Assembly (NCBI RefSeq): GCF_022605165.1
Contig: NC_063070.1
Location: 372,001-436,000 of the forward strand
Length of the DNA stretch: 64,000 bases
Reading direction: 5' to 3'
Source: Purpureocillium takamizusanense
Taxonomy: Eukaryota > Ascomycota > Sordariomycetes > Hypocreales > Ophiocordycipitaceae
The translations under genes were made by a program, and so were the position numbers. Each line of letters opens with the position of its first letter. Positions within the stretch are counted from its first letter, which is position 1. Under the pieces are notes generated by a model. That model was not told where the DNA came from. It saw nothing but the letters and a program-made list of their open reading frames with translations, and ran no database searches. Positions 34,836-48,546 of the stretch are shown piece after piece.

Positions 34836-35300
34836 CCGGCATGTTATCTGTCCCTGCCATTCACTCCATCAGGCGCGGGCAAATACCTTGACTCGCTAAG
34901 CATGATGCATTGGCCGGCGTTGCTTGGGAATCTCGGTGCACGATTCGTTTTGTCGCTATAGTAATGGCCGAGGGCGTCCACGGTGCCTTGTTTGAGAGAT
35001 AAAGAGTCTAACACAAGCCCGAAAAGGGTGGATGGCGCTCTACTTGAGCAACTCCTCACATTCATGAAAGTGCTGGCCATGGTGATCCCAAGTCGTTATG
35101 CCACCGTCAATCACGGCCGGCCTGCCAGCAGAGATATCCTGTTGCCTGCGGGGCAGGGTGCTTGAGAGTGACTGGCCTCACTTATTGCAGCTTCCTCAAA
35201 GTCGAGCCTCCGTCGCATGGTGGTGTTCGTGCCCAATCACGACCGAATCGCGCCCAGGCCCATGGGTCGCGACCTCACTAGCTGATCAACCCCCGAAGCC
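34836..35300. other. Convergent 3' intergenic region
   Basis: The stop codons of the SprT-like gene and mog1 face each other across 465 bases. The region presumably holds both 3' UTRs. I see no ORF or repeat of note. Confidence 0.55.
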
Positions 35301-36066
35301 TCAATGCTCCCCAAACAGGCCCCAGTCCTTGATTTTGAGCGTCCCCCAGATCCGAGCGGAGTACTCCACAGCGTCTCCGATGAGTTTCCCTTGCTTTCCA
35401 AGCTCGAGGTCAACATCTTCCTCGTCATACTCGCCCTTGATATGCGGAACGTTTATGGTGATGAGTATGTCGGTCTGGTAGCGCTCAAGACGAAGCAGGG
35501 TCATGATGATGGCGGTAAAGTCGGGCGCTGAAGTCTGGTCGCGCGACTGGCCGACTTTAGGTGTCTGTGTCGCGATGAGTGTGTATGCCGGTGGTTTAGA
35601 CCTAGGGCGGATGCGTTAGCCGTGATCGGGTGACAACAAGGAGCGCGACGAGGATCGAACCGATGGCGACGGACGGAACGGGAGGGGCAGAGGGCACAAA
35701 CTCGAGGCGAGTGAACTCGGTCTCAGCCGTGTTCCATATCTTGACCGTGTCGATATCGGAGCCAACCATGTCCTCAAGGTGCGTCGTCATGGCACGTCCG
35801 TCAATCTCGGGGCCGGAGCCAGGGCCGCCGACACGTTCGGTGATGTCGAATATGATGCTCGTGAAGCCGTCCTTATCAATCCAGACCTCCTGATTGTCAG
35901 GGACCTGGCGCAGCTTGCTATCGGGCATGGATGAGTTGCTCGTGCGCCAGCTGGGGGACTGGACTGCGCCCTGACGCAGGGTCGCTCACCTGACGTCGGC
36001 GAACTTTGCTGGCAGGTCGCAAACCATTGCGCCGCCATAGAGGGGGGTGCCCAGGTAGTCGGGCAT
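35301..36066 (-). CDS. mog1: Ran GTPase-binding nucleotide-release factor Mog1
   Basis: Mog1 binds Ran and promotes nucleotide release, supporting nuclear protein import. Three exons (35990-36066, 35675-35917, 35301-35601) give 206 aa. The family pattern is clear: Y-G-G-A-M-V-C-D-L-P near the start, R-Q-V-P-D-N-Q-E-V-W with an adjacent D-K-D-G, then P-P-A-Y-T-L, and L-E-R-Y-Q-T-D-I-L-I-T-I-N-V-P near the end. The second donor is ambiguous: I chose the GT at 35674, which keeps P-S-K-P-P-A-Y. A second in-frame donor about 24 nt upstream would also work. The acceptor at 35602 is preceded by a good GCTAAC branch site. The importin gene kap123 is also in this window but not adjacent. Confidence 0.87.
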
Positions 36067-37103
36067 TGCGACGGGGTGTCGGCGAGTGCGCCTCGGCTGG
36101 CGGTGGGCTTTGGGGTCTCTCTCAAGTGGCGTCCGAAGGAAGAAGGGCTGCGCGAAGCGGAAGAGACCTATGTTCGCAGGCGTCTCGCGACGATCCTTCT
36201 GCGACGGGGTCAGAGACGTCGGGCGATGTGGCTGTCCGCAGATGCAGTTCCTGGTGCAAAGCAGATAAGAGGTGGCGGGGTCGGTCGGTCGTCCAGCGGG
36301 GAGAGGCAGACATGGGATGGGTAGGTAACTACCTGTTTGTGGTGCTGGGCAGCCAGATGACGTCGCGATTCCTTGGACCCCACGGCTGGCTTACCCTGTA
36401 GTTGTCAATGCTTCAACTTGTACTGCGCCCACACCGGGCACCACGCATTCCCGTGGGTGCTTCGATCGGGCTCAGTGATATCGAACATGGGCCTCTCTTC
36501 CCGATAAAGTCATGTTTGGTTCAATGTTGTCCATCTTTTACAGAGCGCTTCTTCGCGCACGTTGCGTCACACAGCGGACATGTTCCAGGCCACCCACCAC
36601 GCCCAGTACCTAGTGCTGCGTGCATGCCACGGCAGTTTTAATGCCAATATAGCCTACCTATATAGTACCAGTACTTTGCACAGCCGTCCCATACCTACTA
36701 GGTATGTGAGCTCATCCAGTATAGGGCTGTGGGACTTGCCGTAGGCGTCGGCGCGGGTGGTTCTGCACGTCGCCGGAAAGTAGCTCTCCAGCCGCGTGCG
36801 ACAGTTGCTCAACAAGGCAACCCCGGCGCCAATTGGGAGCTCCCCCCCTCCACGAAGCTTCACTCCACTTCTCCTCCTCTCAAGTCAGCACGTCCACGGT
36901 CGACAGCCCGAGCTTATTATCCTGGTGCCGCCACTGACAGTAATAACTTTAAAACTGCATTGCCCCGGCCTGACGCAGACGGACCAGGACTCACGATCAC
37001 CACACCTGCGACCTTTTCTCCCCACCGAAGCCGCCGTATCCAAACAGACCGACCACACCATCGTCCTCTCTACCACGCGACTGACTGCATCTCGTCCGAG
37101 ACC
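36067..37103. other. Divergent promoter region between mog1 and hnt1
   Basis: About 1 kb between two divergent genes. It contains TACCTA/TAGGTA words near 36650-36700. The ORFs here are shadows or lack family resemblance. Confidence 0.55.
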
Positions 37104-37922
37104 ATGGCCGCTTGCATCTTCTGCCGCATCATCAAGGGTAAACGCCAACCTCAACCAGGAGAGGAGTCCCTAGGGGACGCGCCGAACCACTACGGCCCAT
37201 TTCTCCCATTGCTAACACTCCGGGGCGCTGTATATTGCCCTCACGACCACAGGCGAGATCCCCTGCATGAAGCTTTTTGAGAGCGACAAAACGTTTGCTT
37301 TTCTTGACATCGGACCCCTCAGCAAGGGTCACGCCGTAAGCCGCTATCTTGCTTGTTTCGCTTGCACATCTGCCGGTACTGACGCTACCCGTCACTGCAG
37401 CTCGTGATACCCAAGTACCACGGCGCGAAGCTCGCCGATATCCCAGACGACCAACTGACCGAAATCTTGGTGAGTCGACCCATAGGGAACACCCGTGAGC
37501 TATCATCGACAGACTCTCACACAACATCGTCTCCCAGCCCACGCTGAAGAAACTGGTCAACGCCACCGGCGCTGTCGACTACAATATCCTGCAGAACAAC
37601 GGCACAATTGCTCATCAGCAGGTGCATCATGTGAGTGATGTGTGCTTAAACATGTTTTCAGCTTGACCCATGACCCCCGACCTGGTTCTACGAAGTTACT
37701 GATCGTGCCCATCAATGCAGGTTCACTTTCACATGGTAAGTCATGATGCTCGCCACAAGCGGCGAGCATGTCGCCGTCGCCATCGCCTCCTGCTACTGAC
37801 GCATTTCTTTCAAGATCCCCAAGCCCAACGAGAGCGAGGGTCTCGGCATCAGCTGGCCTGCGAGCACCGGAGACATGGAAAAGCTCAAGGCTCTCTGCGA
37901 GGATATCAAGTCCAAAATGTAG
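37104..37922 (+). CDS. hnt1: HIT-family nucleotide hydrolase (HINT, adenosine 5'-monophosphoramidase)
   Basis: HINT proteins hydrolyse AMP-lysine and related phosphoramidates. Six exons (37104-37137, 37253-37335, 37401-37469, 37538-37630, 37721-37735, 37815-37922) give 133 aa, the typical length. The start is M-A-A-C-I-F-C-R-I-I-K-G-E-I-P and the end is the short C-terminal helix I-K-S-K-M. The histidine triad H93-V-H95-F-H97 is spread over exons 4 and 5; exon 5 is only 15 nt and encodes V-H-F-H-M, so skipping it would remove two of the three active-site histidines while keeping frame. All introns are GT-AG. The gene has five introns in about 0.8 kb. Confidence 0.95.
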
Positions 37923-38212
37923 GCCTGCCGTCTGTAATGAAGCAGGCTGGATACCGGGGGGGGCATCGGCAGGGTCGTGTCTCGTGACATGTTTGGTGAG
38001 AGGGGTTGTCAATCTAGTACCAGACTTAGGATACTAGGTGAACAACTGTCCTAAGGTACCAATTCCCTTCAGATGCTTCGTAGGATATAACAACCCGACC
38101 AGGCGACCGTATACGCCTTTTTCTCTGCAGGTAACACCCGATTCACAGGATCAGAGCTGATATCCTCCTCTTCCACAACGGCACCCTTCCAGATCTCGCA
38201 CGGGCTCGTGCG

Positions 38213-40206
<1,994 letters not shown>

Positions 40207-41610
40207 GAGACGTGCCCCGCGATAAGGGAAGGAGATGGAATAGTAGGTGGAATGAATGACAGGTGTGATATGAGGTTGCTGCAGATCATGCTCAGGCTGT
40301 GGCGTTGCAACTGAAAAGCGGATGTACCGGATTAGGTACCATACACCCGACGCAGGGACGCATACCTTACCCAGGTACCTGCTTCCTAGAGTCCCGTCAG
40401 CCTGGCTGGCTGGTCTTGTGCTGTATCGGGGAACGCGGTGGATGGGTGGCCCCGCTTGACGGCACCGCCGGGCTCATCAGCGACCCATTGAGACGCGTTT
40501 TGGCACAAAGGTTAGGAAGCTAGGTACTAAGGTACTGGGTACGTGTGAGAAACTAGAGTATGAGTATAGTAGGTAAGGACTTACCTAGCACCGGGCACCT
40601 AGTAGTAGTAGCAAGGTCAGCACAAAGCACGTTTAGTAGTTGGTAGGCGGCAGGCAGGAGCCCGCCAGATACCAGTGTGTGCATGGAAAGTACTAGGTAA
40701 GTACTAAGTAAAGTTTCGGGGGCACGCGGAACATACAGAGGGGCGCGTCACGCGCGCGTCCAAGTGCATCATCGCGTCCAAGGGCATCTCGCACGCACTA
40801 TGTACGTAGCTGGCACCTCGTCAGGGACCCCAGGGCCCTTGTCCGCGACTCTAGCATTAGACGCCGACGCATCCGTACGGTAGACATGTCGTGAGTCGCG
40901 TGTCCTAGGTTTCTGATACTACCTTCGTACCTTATAGTACTCCCTTAGTACTATCGTTAGTAAGTATACTGTTAGTAGTTAGGCAGCTGCGGGCCCAGGG
41001 GCTGTGCCGGCATGTCAGAGAGGCAGCAGTTCGTACGAAGCACACCGACATCAAGGAAAACGCGGCGACAAGGCACAGCATGACGCGATTGACGGCCGCC
41101 TCTTCATCTACAACTCCAAAAAAAGGCGCCGTTGGTTCTCGACTCGGGCGGGTGGCCTGTCACGTCACTGCCCCGCTTGTGATGTGCGATTCTATTCTCT
41201 CTGCACGTGCCTGTGTGCGACCTGCACCCCAGCACTCGTTCTCTCTAATTCACTGCATGGGCCATGACGGGGCCAAATTGCTACGTAGGCTGGTCAGCGC
41301 CAGCTATACTGAACCTTTCTTGCCTGTCATTCTGTGTTCCACCCAGCTTTGTGGTGCGGCGCCGTTTGGTGCTGTCCGTTCCAGACTTCGCAGGTAGTTA
41401 CTGTACACGGCCACGGTGCGCGCTCGCTCCCCCCCCCACCTCGCTCAGCGTTGTCGCATGGGCTAGGAGCACTTGCCCCCCCACATCTTGTCAACAACAC
41501 AGCACTTTGCCTACCACGAGACCCTACGATCAAGAAAGAGCCCTACCTACGGCTCGCGGAGGCGCACATCCAGGTTCGTCTGCCACATCTGGTCGCTCGA
41601 CGAGTCCGAC
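40207..41610. other. Divergent intergenic region between the Sec14-like gene and dam1
   Basis: About 1.4 kb holding both promoters. TAGGTAC/GTACTA words are very dense at 40515-40720 and 40915-40985. The last 200 bases before dam1 are C-rich. I see no gene. Confidence 0.6.
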
Positions 41611-42425
41611 ATGGACTACGAATCCAGCGGCAACCGGCGCCCCAGCTCGAGGACGCGAGTGTCCCGTCCCACTACGCCGCTGCGACCTTCATCACGGTCA
41701 TCGTTTCGCGACTCTGCCCGCTCCGCCGGCGATGGGGACACGCCGTTCCCCCTCAACACCTTCGAGCCTGCCTTTGCCGAGCTTTCCGATGCCATGGCCG
41801 ATCTGGAGGCAAACATGATGCACTTCCAGCTCATGCATGAAAGCCTTGCCCGGTTTAGCGAGAGCTTTGCTAGCTTCTTATATGGCCTCAACATGAATGC
41901 GTTTTGCGTAGATTTTCCTGAGGTACGTCTACGCATGACAACACTGCATGCGCCTCGAATTCAACTAAAAAAAAAAACTCTGATTGCCGCATAATGATGT
42001 TGCTATGCAAAGCCGACGGCATTTACCACTTGCTGACCCCTATGCGCCTGCAGGGTCCTATACCGGAGTCCTTCCGCAGAGATCGACAGCGCCAGGAAAC
42101 ACGGACTGCGACAGCAGCGCGAGCGGACAATGATGTTGAAACCACTTTCATGTGAGTTGCACAATCGACGAAACCTCCGACCCGGACATCAACGCCACGC
42201 TACCGCAGAAACGAGCTAACGGCGCGAAGGACCACCGACACTTCTTTTGTCGAGAATCCACCAGCGTCAAGTAAGCGAGACAGCAGCGCTACTGCGCCGG
42301 AACTGCGACAATCAAGACTGCCCTACGCCCGGGGGCACTCGACACGAGGAAGATCCGGCTCTAGAGCACGGGATCGTGGTAGGGCCAGTGGACTTGCGAG
42401 ACCACGTGGGCGCGGCGTTCGTTGA
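41611..42425 (+). CDS. dam1: DASH complex subunit Dam1
   Basis: Dam1 is the microtubule-binding subunit of the DASH/DAM1 ring that couples kinetochores to spindle microtubules. Three exons (41611-41922, 42054-42151, 42209-42425) give 208 aa. A basic Ser/Arg-rich N-terminus precedes the signature helix P-L-N-T-F-E-P-A-F-A-E-L-S-D-A-M, which continues to N-A-F-C-V-D-F-P-E (about residues 45-104). The C-terminus is Arg/Gly/Ser-rich (R-G-R-S-G-S-R-A-R-D-R-G), a likely Aurora B/Ipl1 target and microtubule-contact region. ATG 41611 starts the family-like M-D-Y-E-S sequence; the longer frame upstream has no ATG. The stop is 133 bases from the bud20 stop (convergent). Confidence 0.93.
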
Positions 42426-42530
42426 CCACCCATGATGGGGGTTAGAAATTGTTTTTAGTCCACCCTCCTGTCACGGTGGAGGCAGCGAGGTGCCTATATC
42501 GAGGTTTGGACTTCGACGGAGCCCAGTCGT

Positions 42531-42544
42531 CCCCCCCCCCCCCC
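42531..42544. repeat. 14-base C homopolymer
   Basis: Fourteen consecutive C sit between the convergent stops of dam1 and bud20. In the bud20 transcript this would be a G run about 15 bases after the stop codon. The length may be a sequencing estimate. Confidence 0.8.
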
Positions 42545-42558
42545 ACCGGGGCGCTTCC

Positions 42559-43073
42559 TCAAGATGCCATATCAGTGTCTTGTTCCGTCGGTTGGTCGCC
42601 TCGTGATTTAACAGCAGCAGTGCTCAGTTGAGAAGACGCTACTGCACCTGGGATCCGTTGAAGGTTCGGGTCTGGTTCCTCTCGCAGCTGCTTGAGCCTG
42701 AGCGCGTGGGTGTCAGCTTATCCACGCGGAGAAAATGCCATAGAAATGAACGTAACAACTAATCGAGGGAGAGAAGAGACAATATGCATACCTGCGCTTG
42801 TGAGGCTTGCCTCGCTGATGGGCTGTTAATGTCTTCTCGGTGTCAAACCACTTGGCGCATTCAACACAGTAATTCCGGCCGAGCCCTGGGAGGTCTTCCG
42901 CTGCTTTGGTATCTTTATACTGGGAGAGGTGCCTGGAAGAGATCAAGTCCGCTTTGACCTGATCCACGTCCCTGAAAGATGCATTAGACAAGACAACCAG
43001 ACCGGGCTGAGGGTTATTCAAACCTCGTCTTCCGCCTCGTTTTGGTGATTGTACGCTTGTTTCCAACGCCCAT
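42559..43073 (-). CDS. bud20: Bud20/ZNF593-type C2H2 ribosome-biogenesis factor
   Basis: Bud20 shuttles with pre-60S particles and helps export them from the nucleus. Three exons (43024-43073, 42792-42971, 42559-42697) give 122 aa. The start M-G-V-G-N-K-R-T-I-T-K-T-R-R-K-T-R is the basic pre-60S-binding tail. The U1-type zinc finger Y-C-V-E-C-A-K-W-F-D-T-E-K-T-L-T-A-H with the second His in G-K-P-H-K-R-R is complete. Introns split Arg codons on both sides, and both junctions restore the conserved K-T-R-D-V-D and R-R-L-K-Q-L-R-E-E. The C-terminal 40 residues are less conserved than in relatives I know, so the exact end is slightly less sure than the rest. Confidence 0.92.
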
Positions 43074-44878
43074 CCTGTAGTCGCGGGTAAAGAGAAATCT
43101 AAGAGCTTCTGAATCGCCCGCCTAGACGCACAAGAAGAACAGCCTGTATTTTCCTGGGTCGCGAAGGGTGAGGTACTGCAGTTCCAAACGCGTCTACGAA
43201 AGTAAAGTTGGGGCCTCAATGTCGGGCAGTTTTTTGGGCGGTGAGGAGTCGATTTTCTGGGAACAGTGCACAAATAACAGTATTGAAACCGGCAAGCACT
43301 GTATAAGGAACCCAGCCTCGCCAGCGCATTTAGTCACCGCGTCAGGCCTTGAGGGTCCTCGAGCCGGCTGACGCCGTAGGAATTGCTCTATCTACCAAGC
43401 CAGGGGCTAAATGAACGAGATGATGATTTTCAACTTCTGGACTCCCAAGACAGAAGTAACAGCTGGCAAGAAGAGACTTGCGTGCGATGCTGCAGAGAGT
43501 CGCCGGTTGGCCTCGCCGTGATGTTCGGAAGGAGACGCATGGTTCTTGGCGAAGAAATGCGTATTCCCATATCTGCGTGGTATGAACGCTTCACGCGTCT
43601 CAAATGTTCGCCAATGGACTGGAGTCCAAGAATTCTATACCTTTGCACAATTGCACATACAGTTGATGTGTTATTAGTGTCAGCTTGATACCCTACTAAT
43701 CGGTATCTGCCATCATAATTCCGCCTGAGTCGGCGACCGAGACCGGGGCACCGAGGGCCTCGCAAGACCGAGCTGTGGGTGCGGGATCCGACTCTTCTCC
43801 TGCCGAGGTGAGGAAAATTGCCCAGACTGGAAAATTTTCGGTGGATCGCGGGCCGCCCCAAGAGAGCTTGAAGACGCGCCACGGTTCGCAAGGCAGCCAA
43901 CGGCGGCTTTGCAGCCCGTCCGGTCGGCAGGTCCGTTAGCCAGGCCGGCGGTGCAAGTGACTACGTACCTACCTAGTGCCTTATGCCAGCTGTGATTTAG
44001 GGACTCGAGGCACCAAGAATCAGGCCCATCAGTGCTGACTCGGGCCTGGAGGGGCCTGCAGCAGCTTGACGATTCAGCGGCTGTCCAACAGCCGACCGGA
44101 GCCGAGACGGTGCTTCGGCGGACGGGAACATCAACGCTGGAGCTGCAGGACAGACATGGGGAGCAAACGTCCCGGCGGACAGTGCGTGGGGGATTGCGGC
44201 GCCGACGATAGGACTGATGCGCGGAGCCAGGCTGGCAGTTACTCCCAAACATTCACGGCCCAGGTTGCTTTGATTGTACGTGCGGAATATGCCCAGAAAC
44301 TGCTCGCAACGGGAGGCATTGGACATTGAGTCCACCGACGCCTGGGGTCAGGGTTGGCCGCTTGGCTGACATGTGCCAGGTCATTTTTTTCTCCAAGACT
44401 CTCTTTCGCTGGCTGGGGGGCCTCGGGGCTGTGGAGGTCTCGGCAATAATGACGAAACGCGGACGACGTAGATTATTATCTCGAGGCCTGTGACTGGCTA
44501 GGCTAGGCCCCTCCGGACCCCCCACGCTACAGGTAGTTGCAGCGACGGCGAATCCAGAAGCCTTGGTTGAAACTGCGCAGCGCAGAAAGCATGCTGGCGC
44601 CCGTGCCGTCTGATGCAACCAAAGCTTCCATCCCGGCCGCCCCACAATTTAGGTTGCCTGTGCTCGGCAACATCTGGTTAACTCGAGCCGGCCGGAGGGC
44701 CAAAAACACCTCTCCACCTTCACGAACCTCTCTCTCCTGCCTCCCCTTCCTCAAATCTCCATCGTCGCCCCCGTTCCCTACCCACGGCCTTGGCTTGACC
44801 TCTGCGAGCGGCAAAGGCGTCGTTCCTGAATACCTCGAGACCCTCTCCCCTCCGCCGTAATTGGCACCTCCCGTCACA
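43074..44878. other. Divergent intergenic region between bud20 and aco1
   Basis: About 1.8 kb between two divergent genes. The last 200 bases are C/T-rich and look like the aco1 leader. ORFs up to 186 codons occur on both strands, but they have no starting context or domain resemblance and overlap each other in antisense, so none is called. Confidence 0.55.
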
Positions 44879-47853
44879 ATGCTCGCGTCCCGCCAGGTTC
44901 TGGGCAACCTTGCCCGGGGCCGCGTCCTCGGCGGCGTTGCCAGTAGCGCTCGCCGCTTGGCCACCGTCTCCGACTCTGCCCTTGACCGCAAGGTACGTCG
45001 TGATAGTTCGTGCGTGTGTCGTGGCGACGGTTCGCTCGATTGGGCCGGCCGGCCGGCCGACCGACCGCAATGGTTCGGCCAGTGCAATGATTGCCCGGAG
45101 TCTGCGCTAACGTCCCTGGGTCTCCCTGTAACAGGTCCGCCAGAACAACTGGGAAGATAACAGCTTTATCAACTACAAGAAGATGTCCGAGAACCTCGCC
45201 ATCGTCCGCGGCCGTCTCAACCGCCCCCTTACGTATGCTGAGAAGATTCTCTATTCCCACTTGGACGACCCCCATGGTCAGGAGATTGAGCGGGGCAAGT
45301 CCTACCTCAAGTTGCGCCCTGATCGCGTTGCTTGCCAGGATGCGACCGCCCAGATGGCTATCCTGCAGTTCATGTCTGCGGGCATGGACCAAGTGGCCAA
45401 CCCCACCACTGTTCACTGTGACCACCTGATTGAGGCCCAAATCGGCGGCGAAAAGGATCTGGCCCGCGCTATCAGCATCAACAAGGAGGTCTACGACTTC
45501 CTGTCTTCTGCCTGTGCCAAGTATAACATTGGTTTCTGGCGTCCTGGCTCTGGTATCATCCATCAAATCATTCTTGAGAACTACGCATTCCCTGGTGGCC
45601 TTCTCATCGGAACGGACTCGCACACCCCCAACGGCGGAGGCCTTGGAATGGCCGCCATCGGTGTCGGTGGTGCTGATGCAGTCGATGTCATGGCCAACCT
45701 TCCTTGGGAGCTGAAGGCCCCGAAGTTTATCGGTGTGAAGCTCACTGGCCATATGTCGGGCTGGACTTCGCCCAAGGGTACGTACCGCTCCTTCCTTCCT
45801 GGGTCGTTGCAAACTTGACCATAGTGCCTCCCGTGCTAACCAGTTTTGGACAGATATTATCCTCAAGATCGCTGATATTCTCACCGTGAAGGGCGGCACT
45901 GGCGCCATTGTCGAATATCATGGCCCTGGCGTTGACAATATCAGCGCAACAGGCCAAGCTACTTGTTGCAATATGGGGTGAAGTTTCTCCTTTCTTTCAT
46001 TGTCCCAACTCCTTTCCCGCCGTGCCCAGCATGTCTGAAGTCTCCGAGATGGCCGCGGTACCCAAGATACATGGGATATCTGACGTGTCTTTGGTGTCTG
46101 AGGTGCCCGAGATTGTTCTGGTCGACGAATTGCCTGAACTTTCTCTGGTGTCGAAGCGGCTCTGGCTTAGACTGCTCTATTTGCCGAGATGCCCGAGAAC
46201 CAGGGTTTCGGTATTTCGTGTCACCCTCGCCTATATCCATCTCCACCGACACTCATATTCGTTCCTAGACAGCTACTAACCCTGTTTTCAGTGCTGAAAT
46301 CGGCGCAACAACCTCAGTGTTCCCCTTCAATGACCAGATGTACAATTACTTGGCAGCGACCAAGCGGAAGGACATTGGCGACTTTGCTCGCTCATACGCC
46401 GCCGAGCTGCGTGAGGACCAAGGCGCCGAGTACGACCAACTCATTGAGATTAACCTGTCTGAGCTTGAGCCCCACATCAACGGACCCTTCACCCCTGACC
46501 TGGGTACCCCGATCTCCAAGTTCAGCCAGGCCGTCAAGGAGAACGGTTGGCCTGAGGAGCTGAAGGTTGGACTTATCGGCTCATGCACCAACTCTTCCTA
46601 CGAAGACATGTCGCGTGCTGCGTCCATTGCTCGGGATGCCCTCGATCATGGCATCAAGGCGAAGTCTGTCTTCACTGTCACGCCTGGTTCCGAGCAGATC
46701 CGCGCCACCATCGAGCGCGACGGCCAGCTGCAGACCTTTGAAGAGTTTGGTGGTATTGTTCTTGCCAATGCCTGCGGCCCTTGCATTGGCCAGTGGGACC
46801 GTCAGGACGTTAAGAAGGGCGAGGCCAACTCGATCCTCTCGTCGTACAACCGCAACTTTACCGGTCGCAACGACGGCAACCCTGCTACCCACTCCTTCGT
46901 CACGTCCCCCGACCTGGTCGTGGCTTTGACCATCGCGGGCTCGCTTCACTTCAACCCCCTCACCGACAAGCTCAAGGACAAGGACGGCAATGAGTTTATG
47001 CTGAAGCCGCCCACGGGTAACGGGCTCCCCACTCGTGGCTACGATCCTGGCAACGACACCTACCAGGCGCCGCCTAAAGAGCGTGCTGGTGTCACTGTTC
47101 AGGTGGCTCCAACGTCGGATCGTCTGCAGATTCTTCAGCCTTTCCAGCCTTGGGATGGCAAGGACGCCAAGGATGTTCCTATCCTGATCAAGGCGCAAGG
47201 CAAGACCACGACCGATCACATTTCCATGGCCGGTCCTTGGCTCAAGTATCGTGGCCACCTGGATAACATTTCCAACAACATGCTCATCGGTGCCATCAAC
47301 GAGGCCAACGGCGAGGCCAACAAGATCAAGAACGTCACCACTGGCGATTGGGATGCCGTGCCGGCTGTTGCCCGCGACTACAAGAAGAAGGGCATCAAGT
47401 GGGTGGTTATCGGCGATTGGAACTATGGCGAGGGCAGCTCGCGTGAGCATGCCGCTCTGGAGCCCCGTCACCTTGGCGGCCTCGCCATCATCACTCGCAG
47501 CTTTGCTCGTATCCACGAGACCAACCTGAAGAAGCAGGGCATGCTACCCCTGACCTTCGCCAACCCGGCTGACTATGACAAGATTAAGCCCGATGACAAG
47601 GTAAGTCTTTGCTCCTGCTATGCGACTGCGTCTGCAAGGCACACCTCTTTGTGCTGGCAAAATGCTAACGCTGCTTCTTTAGGTCGACATCCTCTGCACC
47701 AAGCTTGCCGTTGGACAGCCCATCACCATGATTGTTCACCCCAAGGATGGCAAGTCCTATGAGGTGCAGCTGCAGCACACGTTCAACGAGGCCCAGATTG
47801 AGTGGTTCAAGAACGGAAGCGCACTCAACACCATGGCCAAGGCGTCCAAGTAA
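44879..47853 (+). CDS. aco1: Aconitate hydratase, mitochondrial
   Basis: This 4Fe-4S enzyme isomerises citrate to isocitrate in the TCA cycle. Five exons (44879-44992, 45135-45777, 45854-45977, 46292-47600, 47683-47853) give 786 aa, the family length. A basic, Ser/Ala-rich mitochondrial presequence (about residues 1-30) is followed by aconitase domains 1-3. The cluster ligands are visible as Cys392 in G-S-C-T-N-S and Cys455 and Cys458 in N-A-C-G-P-C-I-G. Domain 4 contains [13 protein letters not shown], carrying catalytic residues. The third intron (45978-46291) is 314 nt, far longer than the others, and contains a degenerate repeat that reads open on the plus strand. Its donor lies inside an apparent G-G-stop, which shows that it is an intron. 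Confidence 0.97.
45978..46291 (+). other. Long aco1 intron with degenerate ~15-nt repeats
   Basis: At 314 nt this intron is several times longer than most others in the window. From about 46028 to 46170 the sequence repeats words like GTCTGAGGTGCCCGA and GTCTTTGGTGTCTGA in loose 15-nt steps. It ends with a good branch site (CTACTAAC) and TTTTCAG. The repeats leave frames open on both strands. Confidence 0.7.
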
Positions 47854-48546
47854 AAGACGAAGCTCAGTTGCTTGGCTCGTGACGGTGTGTATATGGGGAG
47901 TAAGTGGGGTGAGAGGAGTGGTGGATATCCCGTCTGCGCTTGTTTGATGCGAGAAGCGAATCGTGGAGGGGCAGTAGGGGGACGAGACCACAGCACCCTG
48001 CTCATAAGGGCATTGATGCTAAAGTCTATGTATTATCGGCTCGCAGGAGCTTCTGATTTCGCCGATCTCTCTGTATTCCCAGGAACATAATAAAAATTCG
48101 TAAAATTGCCTAGCGATAGATCGGTGTACTTCGTAAGCCTGATGCATGCTGGGTACTTGGAGAACCCGCTGCTTCATATTTTAGGGCAATTCCCAGAACC
48201 AACCATTACATTGAGTCTCAGTCGCACGGAGGCTGCCTCTCTGCCTCTTGTCTTGCAACTTGCTTGTGTGGCGTCCGACTCTGTATCCGTTAGGCGGTCA
48301 CGTGGTGATAAGAGCTCATGACTTATCGGTCGTGAGCCAAAACCACCGCGAACAGATCTCTTGGTGTCAACTTGACGAGAAAGGATGCGAACGACGGTCG
48401 GTACGACAGCGACACGGTCCTGATATGATCGGGGCTCCTGATAGACTTTGCTGCACCTAGCACGCGCAATCATTCCAGAGTGGCAAGGTGCCGACGCCAT
48501 CGGGAATTCATCCACGTCACTCCCGTGTCGGTTCACCCTCGCGACA
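47854..48546. other. Intergenic region between aco1 and rbd2
   Basis: About 0.7 kb holding the aco1 3' end (AATAAA-like AATAAT near 48086) and the rbd2 promoter. One TACTTCGTA word occurs at 48127-48135. No gene is seen. Confidence 0.55.

Noticed and set aside
35645..35675. B-box-like GGTTCGATCC inside a mog1 intron
   Set aside because: No A box or cloverleaf surrounds it; it lies in a normal short intron.
43713..44252. 179-codon minus-strand ORF between bud20 and aco1
   Set aside because: It is Ser/Arg/Pro/Cys-rich, overlaps other frames on both strands, and shows no domain or splice support.
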